Shown: positions 44,746 through 55,824 of the stretch, one piece after another
How the letters are laid out: each line of letters starts with the position of its first letter
Numbering within the stretch: the stretch's first letter is position 1
Source of the DNA: Ganoderma boninense
Taxonomy: Eukaryota; Basidiomycota; Agaricomycetes; Polyporales; Polyporaceae
Length of the DNA stretch: 64,000 bases
NCBI GenBank assembly: GCA_002900995.3
Contig: CM035310.1
Location: 2,220,138-2,284,137 of the forward strand
Reading direction: 5' to 3'
Notes under the pieces: model-generated
The model's database searches: none
Told to the model about the DNA's origin: nothing
The model's input: only the letters and a program-made list of their open reading frames with translations
Program-made: the position numbers and the translations under genes

Positions 44746-46549
44746 ATGGATCCTTCAAGTCCACCGGCCTCCGTCCAAGTCCTTACGAACACCGACCTCC
44801 TCTATGGCATCTTCAACTTCGTGCCCTTCGCTTCCACAGATCGCGACAGTCATCTGGTGCAATGCGTGACCGTCTGTCGCACATTCCACGAGTCCGCGAC
44901 TCGTGTCCTCTGGAGACGTCTTGACAGTCTACTCCCACTCTGGCATCTTCTGGCTCCACCAAATACGTCGTTTCCCACTCCCCATTCATCTGGTAGTCCG
45001 TTAAATGATAACGAGTTGTTTTCGTATCTCCAGAGTGTGAGTTCATTTCATATCACGATATAATCTTTCTCATGGGCACTCGGCATCCTAGGTGCTCTCG
45101 GCGCAGTTGTACCCTGATTCAAGGCAATGGGACCGCTTTCAATGGCATGCTGCCCGAGTTCGAGAAATTGTCCATCACGACGCCGCCATGCAAGCAGTCA
45201 ATTTTACACATCATCTGCTCATCCAAACCGTGTTCATGCAGAGTGGTCGAAACGCCGTCCTCCCTTTGCTACACAGTCTACAGTGGCATAGCCCATCCCG
45301 AATCGCAAACGATATTGACGCGCTCCCGTTATTCTTCACTTCGACGCTGCGCAGTGTTACGATCGATTTCGATTGGGCCAACGATGACACCCTTGTTTCG
45401 GTCCTTCGCTCGCTTCACAAAAGCTCCCCATCCCTGGAGAAGATCGTCCTCATGGCTGGTCCCAAGCTGTCCGCGAGCGGCAGGCTGTCGCTCGTGGGGG
45501 CGCTTGTCTGCTTCGTACAGCTCCATACCATCCACATCCCACAGGTTCAAGGATTCGACTCGTTTCGCATTCTTGCAACAAAACCTAACCTGAAGCAGCT
45601 TGATATCTTCCGGGCCACCGGCTCATGGGTAGGCCCCCACCATGCCATCTCCCTCGATAACCTCTGCGAGCTGTCCGTGACAGGAGACCTATCTGACCTT
45701 TCTGGCCTTTTCACCCACGTCCACTTCCAAGTATTAAAATGCGCTACCATCACACTCGGGTATTCTACCGCTTCCTGCATCGCGATGGGCGATCTTCCCC
45801 CCTTTCTCGCTCTGTTCTACAAGGCAGTTTCCGGCAGCGCTCTCGAGCGCTTCGATTTTGTAATCCACATGGTTTCGCATTTGCTCATACCACCTGTCAA
45901 TCAGCCCCCCCTCCGTGACCTGCTAGCTCCCATCCTTCCAATCCACACCCTGCGCTCTTTCAGCATGCGTGCGGTAGACATGCTCGTCAGCCTGCGTGTT
46001 CATGACAGCGACATCGAGGCGTTCGCGGATGCATGGCCGGAAATCGAGTGTCTTTCACTCTTCCCCAGCTCCTTGTCCCACCATCCTCGCCTATCCTTCA
46101 ATGTCGTGCACCACCTTTACAGGCGCTGCCCAAATCTCCGGGACTTGCTCATCCCCCCTCTCAGCTGGCCCGTAATTGGGGTACACAGTATCCCCCCGCC
46201 TCTCGATGGCTCCCCGCGCCACCCGCTCCGGTATTTTTCCACAGAGTACCAGTTCGCGGTCATGACAGAGAAGCGGCCGCTGCCGTCGCGGCGCACGGAT
46301 GAAGATGCAGAGGCAATCGCGAGGTACCTCCTGGATCTGTTCCCGAACTTGGATCCTCAGCGGTACAAATGTCATCTGGACGAGGTGGACTCAACGGGCG
46401 GCGTGTGGGGGTGGTTGCGGGCGGGCCCAGAGAGGGTACGGGACCCCCCCTCATGGGTCGATGGATTAATGTCGTCAGACATATCTACGCTATCTCTTCG
46501 GCGCGCGACGAAATGTAGCCATCCCTTCACTTTTGAGCCTATTCAATAG
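44746..46549 (+). CDS. F-box/LRR-like protein B
   Basis: Exons 44746-45036 and 45092-46549, 582 residues. It opens MDPSSPPASVQVLTNTDLLYG, then LVQCVTVCRTFHESATRVLW and LLPLWHLLAPPN. The second exon opens VLSAQLYPDSRQWDRFQWH, matching the same point in A and C, then reads NAVLPLLHSLQW and several leucine-rich repeats. The frame is uninterrupted, unlike many genes in this window. It is the direct tandem neighbour of A, 675 bases away on the same strand. Role as an SCF substrate adaptor is inferred from the family. Confidence 0.8.
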
Positions 46550-46785
46550 TATGTGCAGGACTGAGTAGCACACTTGAGCATGAGAATCGGGCCAGCATAT
46601 AAACACCTACGGGCTGTCATTTCGATTATTATTTGTCGCTCTCCGGTCGAATGTGCGAGTGTCATAATGAACTGAATGTTCTAGACCGGTAGCCTCGTAC
46701 AATAGTTATCGTGAATACCAGTGCGCTGTGTTCCACACCCATTTCGAATTGCCATTAGCCCAACTTCCCCCGAAAGCGTTAAGGC

Positions 46786-47016
46786 GTGGTCGATAATCCG
46801 AATCCTCGTAAGTACGCGCCATTCGGAAAGATGGAGAAGGCTGCCGCGGGCAGCCTCGCGCTACTGCATAGTATCGAGGAATACACGCCACCAGCGATCA
46901 AGTCCATGGAAAGCTTCTATCGTATGGCCGATGTGACCTCATATGCCAAGGTCGCTGTGCCGTGGATCGTGGTCGTTGATCTCGACCACAAGGCATTCGT
47001 GTCAATGTCGGATTAG
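46786..47016 (+). other. Short protein-like frame, unidentified
   Basis: A 76-codon frame with FGKMEKAAAGSLALLHSIEE and AKVAVPWIVVVDLDHKAF. Composition is protein-like and amphipathic, and a GTAAGT donor is present just upstream (46809). I could not assemble a complete gene and recognise no domain; it may be a remnant. Confidence 0.22.
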
Positions 47017-47728
47017 AATCAGCGAGAGGAACTTGATGAGTCTAACCCTAACCTCCCTTCAACACCTGAAACTAATTTGGCAAATGCCAACACAAATTTG
47101 GGATGTGTGGTTCGAGATAAGCGGGACGCGGTCTTGTCAACGAAATGACTGAGAGACCATCTCGGGAAAATGTTATCATAGCATTCAAGATGAGAGGATG
47201 GGGCAGATGATGTGGTGCTGTGATTGTACGGGGACCGTGGCAGTTACTTCAAACGTGATGGAGGCGAGGTGGATGTGCAAAGAACGCATGCAGGGTTGAC
47301 GAGAGGACGAAGAGACCTGCCTGCAGACAATTCTACCAAAGTGGCAGTTCCCTCCGTTTACAAGCAATATCAATGGCCATCATATAAAATCGGCCACTAA
47401 AAGCTAGCTGAAAATCTCCCAACCACATGGACGGCGGTCGCCGCGAGCTGGACGGGTGAGCTAGCAAGGGACTGTGAGGATGACGGGAAAACTAGCAAGA
47501 GATTTCCGGCCATCTGGTATAAGCACGGTTAGACAAATGAGTGGCGAGGCGGAGGAGGGGCTCACGTGAAAGGGATAGACTGGGCGCCTCTAGCTGTATA
47601 TCGGCGCGGTAGGGCCCTTGCAACTTACCACCGCCCCATCTTCCCTCTCCCCACAACTCCGTGCACACACACCCTCTTCCATTGTTTCCACTGCTATACA
47701 CCGCGACACAACAGCTCAGGCACTTCAC
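47017..47728. other. Spacer upstream of the 47.7 kb gene
   Basis: No gene or repeat recognised. A TATA-like GTATATCG lies at 47595-47602, about 130 bases before the next start. Confidence 0.35.
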
Positions 47729-49185
47729 ATGACTGCGGGAGCCATGGAGACAAACTTTGGGCCGTCCGGGCCCAGCGACCAAACCACCGGCATTGCGAAC
47801 AGTATGAAGGTACGTCACCGGTCAATGCACACATGAGCATTGGCCTGATCCTAAGGGCTATCAAATAGCCTCCATTGAGACGCGTGAAGACGTCCAGTAC
47901 AGTGGTCCATGCTCACAACTGCATCACGAAGAAATGTGTTCGCGCGGCGGACTCCGGGTACGACAGCAGCAGCACGGCCTTTTCTCCAACGGAGTCACAA
48001 TCGGAGGGCATCGTTGGGAGCAGGAGAAGTTTCGCAGAGGAGCTTTGGAAGAGTGCTGAGAACCGCGTGAAGCGGTATGTGTTCAGTCAGGCCAAAGACA
48101 CCCAACCACTTGAGCCCATTGGAGACGGAGAGCATATCGTGCTCAGGTCCCCCGCGGCCCTCGCGCATTTCCACGACCGGATACATCGTGCCGATGGGTC
48201 GATCCACAGAAGCCGTGTCCGATCGCTGGATGCGAGTTGGTCGACCGAAATTCCCTTCTCCATTGAGGACGCCATCAACCTGGTCTGTGTCCTCTCTCAG
48301 CTCCCGAACCTCATCTCGCTATCCATCAACCTCCCTATCCACATGCCTTTCCCCTTCGTCGACCCAATCCGTCCCGGCCTAAGCAAGGCCCTCGCCACCC
48401 AGCTGATGATCGAGGGCCTCGCTTGGGAGTCGCACTCAGGTACACGGGAGATGGCGCGCGACAATCGCGTCCTACCCCCCGACTTCCTCTACGTGCTCAA
48501 CAGCGTTCGCAGCGCTATCCAACCTACGCGTCCTGGACACCACCCTCGGGTTCCTGACGCGTCTCCCGGGGCGTGTGTGCGCGAACGTCACGAACCTCTC
48601 GCTGACTATCATCTCCGCGCAACAAAACGAGGCGTGCGCGACCATCGAGCGCAAATTCAGAAGGAGCCTTCGGAGGCTCAAGATGACCCGGCTCTTCAAA
48701 CATGCCCCGAGGCGGGAGTCGCCCGTGCGCATCTGCGCATTGCTCGGGGCGAAGGCGCTCGAATACCTCGAGGTCGTTGACAGGGACGTGACGGTGAGTC
48801 GCGTTGCTCACTCACGGATGCACCGTGCAGGCCACTGACGCGTCGCGAGCAGGGCGGTGCGTGCCGCGTGCCCAGACCCCGCGAATCTGACGTGCTGCTT
48901 GGCACTGAGGAGGGACGTGCAGCGGTGTACGAGTGTCCCCAGCTCCGGACCATCGTCTGGGAGCCGTCGTGGAGCTCTTGCTTGGTGGATATTTACGACA
49001 TCGAGAGGGCGACGCACCGTTATCAAGACGATATGCTAGCGACCTTCGGGGCACCAATCGAGCTGTACCTCCGCGTCAACGAGGCGCGGGGGGTGCGAGT
49101 CGCGCTTGAAGACAACGGAAGGCCAAATAAATCGCCCCTGGTCCTCGACCTCGAGGAATCGCAGCGGTGGGACGTGCAGTCCTGA
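47729..49185 (+). CDS. Unidentified protein, possibly F-box/LRR-related
   Basis: Three exons: 47729-47814 with a GTACGT donor, about 47871-48791, and about 48852-49185. The protein, about 440 residues, has an acidic, Ser-rich N-terminal part (SGYDSSSTAFSPTESQSEG), a middle with leucine-rich spacing (LVCVLSQLPNLISLSINLP; then NLRVLDTTLGFLTRLPGRV; then NVTNLSLTII; then LEYLEVVDRDVT) and a C-terminal part with CPQLRTIVWEPSW and IELYLRVNEARGV. The leucine-rich pattern resembles the C-terminal halves of the F-box proteins around it, but I see no F-box. At about 48517 one C too many breaks the frame between RSAI and NLRVLD. Start chosen at ATG 47729; ATG 47744 in the same frame is the alternative. 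Confidence 0.6.
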
Positions 49186-49772
49186 GGAGGAGGTGTCGCT
49201 TGGACCTTTGTATTGATAGCTGAGATGGTTTTGACGTGTAGGATTGGATTCAGTTCGGCGTTATCGTTGTTATCGTCCAGAATGGTACGTTACGAAAAGA
49301 TGCAAGCCTTTGCTAAGATCTATATGCATTCAGAATATGTACGAGTATTGCAGAAGATGTACGGGAATAATGACTCACCGACGTGGACCGGAAGCATCTC
49401 GCTACGTGGGATTCAACTCTGGCGGTCCTCCTGGCTTTCACAGGGCCTGAAGCCTTTACCTGTCGTTTTGGGATGACGTCGACTTATTCGCAGCCTGAAG
49501 AGAAGAGGATAAGCCTAGTATTTTTCGGTGGATGCAGGAGGACGTGTCGCAAGGCCAAGGCCGGCGCTTGTCGAGTCGTGCCGTATCGCCTCGTCTTGTC
49601 GCGGGATCTGGCATCTGCAGAAGACCGCTACCGGCATCACCCAAGTTAAAGTCCGATGCCTCTCTCTTTTCGTCTGTCCTTCGTCGTCTTGACACTGCGA
49701 CGTTCACGGCCTTCACCCGGGCAATCGTAGGTGGAACTAAATCTTTCCAGGCGATATGTAACGACTCCAACA
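49186..49772. other. Spacer before FMP46
   Basis: No recognised feature. Confidence 0.35.
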
Positions 49773-50250
49773 ATGTCTGTTAGTCCGAAATCTCCATGTT
49801 GTACGTGCTCGTAACAGCTGTCCCATCCTTTCCAGCGACTGACGTACAGCAGCCACGACCCTTCTTCCCCAGCGTCCAGCAATGCTTTGAATCTCTTTCG
49901 CTCTGCCGTCTCTTCTTCGTATCCTCCCACAAAGCCATCCGCTCCGCCTCTCAACTTCAATCTTGAGGTTATCGAGAACCATCCCCCAACTAGCGACCAG
50001 TTACGTCCTACTCTCTCCTATCTTCCTTCCAAACCGCCTTCCGGTTCGAGTGGCATCATGGATGTGCCCATGGCTGAAGATCGTGGACAGCCGCCCGTAG
50101 GACGTCAACGGCGTCATTGCTCTTGCACCCAAGAATCCGAACACCCTCAAGTGGCCCATCGTGGTAGATTGTCACAACGGGAGAGCGGCGGTCGGCAATG
50201 TGAAGCAGCTGTTGGAGCGGCTGAGGCAGACGAGGGATGGCGAGGATTAA
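49773..50250 (+). CDS. Fmp46-type mitochondrial redox protein (DUF1687, thioredoxin-like)
   Basis: Small gene recovered by splicing. After a first exon opening MSVSPKS (start not firm), the exon after the TTTCCAG acceptor reads LTYSSHDPSSPASSNALNLF, then NFNLEVIENHPPTSDQLR and LSYLPSKPPSG. The last part reads NPNTLKWPIVVDCHNGRAAV, then GNVKQLLERLRQTRDGED before TAA. These match the fungal Fmp46/DUF1687 family, thioredoxin-fold proteins found in mitochondria with a putative redox role. The join between the second and third parts (about 50040-50092) needs a short intron or a one-base correction. The first intron is uncertain too. About 135 residues, somewhat shorter than the usual family length. 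Confidence 0.68.
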
Positions 50251-51473
50251 TGGTGCCATCCGTATGTTCCTGGTCACGTAGTGAACTAGGTCTGTCCAGC
50301 AGTAAATCGAGTCCATGTAGCGGTGCCATCAACGTGTCTGCCACATTCTTGTATCAGAGAGACTGTTGGAACCGGCCCAGTTCGAGATCCGTAGACGCCC
50401 TGCCACAGATTTACCAGCACCTCCTCGGAAACCGGCTCTGCATACATGACCCCCTCATATCTAGAGCTACAGCCTTAATGTTTACACTCATCTGAACCAA
50501 GACTCTCTAGTGGATCCATTGCAGGGAGGAGGGGTTCACAGCGCCTTCGGGCGGGCTAATGCCCGCCCGAAGGCGTTGTGTGTGCCAGTGAAGGACCCTC
50601 GAACATTTGATAGCTCAGATGGAAGACTCAACAATATATATGCAGCCATTTGCACTCCTAGTCGATTATGCAATAGCTTGAGGCATACCCATTATTGGAG
50701 GTATATCTGTCATGGAAGGCATGGTACCCATCATTGACAACAGCCATGGATGCTAATGCCGCTTTTTTGAGTATTCTGAACCGCGTGACCAGGACTGCCC
50801 GGAGGGGCGATATCCCTATATTATTTCCATATGTTCGATTGTGCGTGTTTCCATATCCTTGTATCAATGCCATCATCCTTTTCCTTGACTCTTTTGTCTG
50901 TGCCCCAACCCTTGAAACTGCCCCCATTTGAATATCCTTGGCTCAACTGGAGGCACAGGAAAGCTTGGGCTGTGGACGATTTGCATAACGTACGCGTTTC
51001 GCTGCATGCAATTTGGATGATCGTTGGAGCTGATAGGTGTCTCCCCATTGCCACAGCTTCGTCCCGGATCCATACCATTACCTCCGGCGAGGACGGAGTA
51101 TTCGCTTCTAGCCAAACTTACGGGTGCTGCTCCACCGCGTAGATTCTTTTGGGCGTCGTTACAGACGCCAGGTAACCCATGGCCCCCATGGTGAGCGTTG
51201 ATTTTCGACGTTATTTCGAGGTTTTCTGTGTCAGACACTGTGTCGGAACCGCATAAATGTCCTGCGCAATATGTTATTGTCACAGCGCATCGTGGCTTCG
51301 CAACCTGCACCGACAACTGCTGTGATTCCCCAGCTATGAGGGACGATATGGATCGCTCGCGGATGCGACAGGCCTCCGGTTCTATTATTGCAAATCGTGC
51401 CGTAGTCGCTCATGAGACTATATCTCAAGTCTCATGGTCTTCTATCCTCTTGGGTTAGTTTCCCCAGATCCTC
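50251..51473. other. Spacer holding a strong inverted repeat
   Basis: Apart from the hairpin at 50542-50575 I see no gene. Short frames on both strands have no domain signs. Confidence 0.4.
50542..50575. repeat. Perfect 15-bp inverted repeat, 4-base loop
   Basis: CGCCTTCGGGCGGGC, loop TAAT, then its exact reverse complement. It is GC-rich within a neutral background and lies 292 bases after FMP46 and 0.9 kb before the DUF6533 gene. In RNA it would form a very stable hairpin; in DNA, a cruciform. No CTRR end lies within about 12 bases on either side, as a Helitron would need. Confidence 0.85.
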
Positions 51474-53176
51474 ATGTCAGACTCAACAGCAGCTGGCGTA
51501 CATGCAGTCGAAGTGCTGTTGAACAGGCTACTGTGAGTAGCGTCCCTCCGTTTCGCACACGATCCTGTTCAATTCAATCCATCGCTTCGGACAGCATACC
51601 TGCTTGGTATTATATGGATGTAGCCTCTATCGGTATGCGCGTGCAATCATCCCAGCTGTAGTACCAACTGTCTAATTCGAATGTGCAGCCCTTGACAGTC
51701 TACGAATACTTGTTGAGTTTCGAGGCCGAACGTAAGCGTCATCTGGGGCCGCAAAATCACCCTACCATCCATCCTCTTCTTTATCAACCGCTATCTACTA
51801 TGGTTGTATGCCCTGTCGTCAGTCATGTGGAATTTCATCGATTGGGAGACCGACGAGGTGAGATCTTCGATATCTCCACCTGGCACGCAGACTGAACTCG
51901 GTCGTAGGGGTGAGTAATTGGTCCGACTTCTTTCGGCTTCCAGGACACTGACTTCTCTTGGCCGAGACAAGGTGTCGTGCGGCAGGGTATTTGGACACGA
52001 TCGTCATCGTCCTCCTGGTCGTAAATGGAGGAGGTAAGTGCGCTTCATTTGCATCGCAGCCCGGAGTTGAAACGTTACATAGTCTTCGCTGCTGTGAGGA
52101 TACACGTTGTGAACGGTCGTAGATGGTTTTGGACGTGTTCAACGCTTGTCCTGTCTTGCATCTCGGCCCCATACAATACGGTATGTGGGCAACTCCCACA
52201 TCCATTATGCCTCTACCTTACCGTCCAAGTAGGCCAGTATATTCGTAGCCAGATTACAGTCTTTCAACGGCGTCGCTGCGCCCGTTGCCCACGGTTGCTT
52301 CGAAGGCAATGACAACCTTTCGCATAGATCGTGGAACAGGTGCGTGTGTTCTCTGTCCGTCTAGTCGTCTCTGGTCTTCTAACCGCGACCGTCAAGGGGT
52401 GCGTTCACTCTGTCTATAGAACCAAGGCCGCATCACTGAGAGTCTTCGTCTTCGCCTTGGCTAGCGGCGATCGCACTGCAGGCTTCCGGCTGCCTGTGTG
52501 GCGTGATTATTACCGGCATCACTTGGTATCGGGCAGGAGAGATCGTCCTCTTGGGTAGGAAGGCGCAGACGAAGACGTCGTTCGCTTCGTCGATTGTTCG
52601 AAGCGGTACGTCACATTTCAGAGCTTCGTGGCCACAACCTCACTGACGCGGTGTAGGTACAATGTACTTCATGTAGGTATTGTTTCGCCGAATGTCTCAG
52701 CCTTGGAACTCACGCACCCCGATCTCTACTAAGGACGGAGCTAGTCTTCAGCGTTGTACAGATATGGCTCTTCTTTGCCGTAAGTATCTTCACTTTGCGA
52801 TCCTGCAGTGAGCTTTAGCTGAGGCGATAGAAACCTAGCGGGCCGCCTCCATCGCCACGATCAGCGTCACGTAAGTCTCTAGAGATAGTGACAAAACCGT
52901 ATACCCTGTCCGACGACTCACACGAACACCAGCGTGGAGTCCATCCTCACGTCGCGCTTCATCCTCAATCTCCGCCTGCTCGACAGCCGCGACGACACGC
53001 TCGAAATGAGCAGCATAAACATTCCGGGGCTTCCGACGATTTCCCAGAGGCCCGCTCAAAGCGGGCGATTCTCTGCGTTAGATTTTGGCAACATCGGAGC
53101 GCCGCTGGATTTCGACGAGGAACCTGAGGAGGCGGACGAGCTGCGCGATGGGGACATCCGAGTCGAGCACCGTTGA
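51474..53176 (+). CDS. DUF6533 multi-span membrane protein
   Basis: Seven-helix-type membrane protein of a large mushroom family of unknown role. Recovered by splicing. Exon 1 (51474-51532) and exon 2 (51595-51632) read MSDSTAAGVHAVEVLLNRLL and AWYYMDVASI. Then come the family signature LTVYEYLLSFEAE followed by VIWGRKITLPSILFFINRYL and WLYALSSVMWNF. Further helices: YLDTIVIVLLVVNGG, FAAVRIHVVNGRRWFW and GCLCGVIITGITWYRAGEI. The end carries the conserved ILTSRFILNLRLLD and later FGNIGAPLDFDEEP. At 51731 an extra C separates FEAE from VSVIWGRK, and the exon start at 51689-51691 also has a C too many. It may be a pseudogene, but indels alone would explain the breaks. The family is often found beside F-box genes without known functional link. 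Confidence 0.72.
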
Positions 53177-53806
53177 CGGCTTCGTTCCACCTACGCACAC
53201 AGGCTGTTCCACTCTGGATGGACTTTAAGTGGAAACGGATTGCACTGTACCCATCGTGTCGCCGGGCTACTCACGGTCGTTCATGTTGGAACAATGAGGA
53301 ACATTCTCTGCGACTGTGAAGTAGGATTGGAGCAACATTCTTGGCAATCTACTTTAGGGGGTCTAAAACGCACATCACTGGTGATAAATGTCCCAAACGT
53401 AACGGTAGTAACTCCGACATATGAATCTCATTCGAAAGACGGAGACCGACTGCCATGCGCCCGAATCCCGAGCCTGGCGCGTATGCGCCATGGATCGTAG
53501 CCAGCCTCGGCTGGATCAGAGGACAACACGGGCTCGAATGGATCGGGTGCATGTGAACAATGGGGCGGAGACTCAGTCAGTACGTATGGATGCGGTGGCC
53601 CCGGGGGTGAAGGGGGCATAGAGAGAGAGCGCGTCAGCACCACAAGGGGTAGGCGGGTTGAGCAAGAGGCGGGCCACCGAACTCGAATGTACCCGCAGCC
53701 ATGCGACCCGACTACGCACTGCCTCGACGGTCATTAGAGAAATATTTGTCCCAGTTACTGATATACCACTACGTTGGAAGACTGGCGTTGTGAATTTAAG
53801 TCCCAT
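53177..53806. other. Convergent spacer
   Basis: 3' flanks of the DUF6533 gene and of F-box gene C. Nothing else recognised. Confidence 0.4.
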
Positions 53807-55544
53807 CTACTGTAGCTCGCGCTCTCGCCTGGAAGCGATGGCGTACATGCGCGCAAGAACCGTCCACCCAGACTTCCGACGAATGCTCGGACCGGGATAC
53901 TCCGGATTGAAGTCCTCGGTGTCCAGCGCGGGGAACAGGTCAAGTAAATACCTCGCCAGGGCCTCCGCGTACTCGGGAGTGATGCTTCTTGGGCCATATT
54001 CCGGCATGAAAGCATAAACGCCTCTTGCCCACAGTCGCCGAAGGGCGTGGGGCGGCGAGCCTGATCGATCGAGCGGTGCGGGGATCGCGTGCACCCCCAG
54101 CACGGGGAGGCAAATGGAACAGGTCTGCAGCTCCTGGATTCGCGGGCAGTACGCATGGATGTAATACAGGGAGTCGAGCGAGAATACATGGCGGCGACGC
54201 GCGGAGGGTGGGAGGAGGTCGAGCACGAGTCGCTCCAGCTTCGGCCATGCGTCCGTGAGCGCTGCGATGTCGGCGACCTCAATTAGTGGGCGGAGGGCAT
54301 AGCCACTAAATGCGAAGGAACGGATGTCCTGAAGAGGGAGGACGGGGTGTACGAGGTCGCGGAGGCTGAGACAAGGGTCCTCCGTGGTCGGCCCCCAACC
54401 GGTGATGCGAAGGGTGAGACTATGGAAGGTGCCGGGCGTCGGAAGGGCATTGTAAAACGCCTGCAGGACCTCTTCAGTCTCCTGCTGTATATCGGGCGAG
54501 TCTTGGATGCGTATAGTCGCAGACTTGAGAGTCTCTAAGCGAACGAGTTTGAAGAGGCCAACAAGAGTGGGGCCCGTGTCCATGATAGAGAGCTCCACAA
54601 GATCACGGACGAAGGTCGGTGGGGAAGGTGTGCCCAATGGTCCTGAGACATTCCAAACACTGAGGGAGGCGAGATTCGGCTTAGAGATGAGAGCCAGGAA
54701 CGTGGCTGAGCCAGAGAGCCCACAATGCACGGCGAGGTGACGCAACCGGTCAAACGAAAGAAGCTCCTGGACGAGCCGGGGCCCTACGACGAGACCCTCG
54801 TCACCGTTTTGTTCAGAACTGATTTCGAGCGTCTCTAGGTGAGGGCTGGATTCGTGCAGCCTGCGAAACAGCACCGCGCGAGCCGCTTCATCTCCTGATT
54901 CTGATTCAAGAGAGAAGGTCACAGAGCGTAGTGTCGAGGTGAAGAATGTGACGAAGGAACTGTCTGTAGATGCTTTGGCCGCCCAGAGTATCGAGTGTAG
55001 CAGAGGGAGCACGGGGTTTCCGCCATTTCTCGAGACGACAGCCTGTATAAGGAGGAGGTGGTGCGCGATTATCTCTGGATAGTCCATCGAGTAGGTGGCG
55101 TGTACGATGTAACGGACGTGAGTGGTGTGACATAGAAAGCGCTCCCATACTAGAGGATCATCGTAAAGTCGGGCAGAGACGACCTGGAATACAATTTGTC
55201 AGTGAGACGCGATGCGAGAGGACGTATGTGTTTACTTTGCGGAGGTAATCCAGCCATTTATTGCCTTGGAGACTGAAGCTACTAGTAACAGGAGGGCGTT
55301 CGGTGTTTGGCGGACAGAGCAAGTGCCACAAAGGAAAGAAATTGGGCAATGACCTCCACAGGAGTCGGATAGCAAGTTCGTAAAAGTCGCGACAAACGGT
55401 CACGCACGGGGCCAAATGGCTAGGATGGTGCCTTTTCGACCGACTGCCCCAGTGTCGTGGCGTGTCAACAAAGGTGAGTATGCAGTAGAGGAGATAGGAG
55501 TTGGTGAGGACTGAGGTACGTGCTGAGGCCAGAACGTCCGTCAT
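53807..55544 (-). CDS. F-box/LRR-like protein C
   Basis: Exons 55544-55236 and 55183-53807, 561 residues. It opens MTDVLASARTSVLTNSYLLY, then LAPCVTVCRDFYELAIRLLW and FFPLWHLLCPPN, the same motif as A and B. The second exon starts VVSARLYDDPLVWERFLCH, then GGNPVLPLLHSILW, then leucine-rich repeats and a tail resembling B (LARYLLDLFPALDTEDF). The start is the Met that aligns with those of A and B; an upstream in-frame Met would add 41 residues. It lies on the opposite strand to A and B, so an inversion followed the duplication. It is divergent to gene D with 280 bases between starts. Confidence 0.8.
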
Positions 55545-55824
55545 GGTCTCTCCAAGCTGCGCTGCGGGCGTGCGGCTCTGGTTTAACGTTACTGACGGTA
55601 GAGATCTAGATCTGTGGGCGTCCTCGGGCGGCGGGCCAGAGCGGGCCAGGTGTGTAGACGTCAACAAGCGTTTAACGTTTAACGCCAGATGACGGTGGGC
55701 GCCCGGGCCAGGACATCTCTACTTATTTCACCCGCTCTACCTCTCACCAACTTGGACCGTTCGATATTCTCAAAGTAGAGTGGTCCCACAAACAGTGCCT
55801 TGAATGCCCCAAACGCCCCCTCCA
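55545..55824. promoter_or_regulatory. Shared divergent promoter of F-box genes C and D
   Basis: 280 bases separate the two start codons. No clear TATA box. Co-regulation is possible on position alone. Confidence 0.3.

Noticed and set aside
50542..50575. Hairpin as the 3' end of a Helitron
   Set aside because: A Helitron needs CTRR about 10-12 bases beyond the hairpin; neither flank has it.
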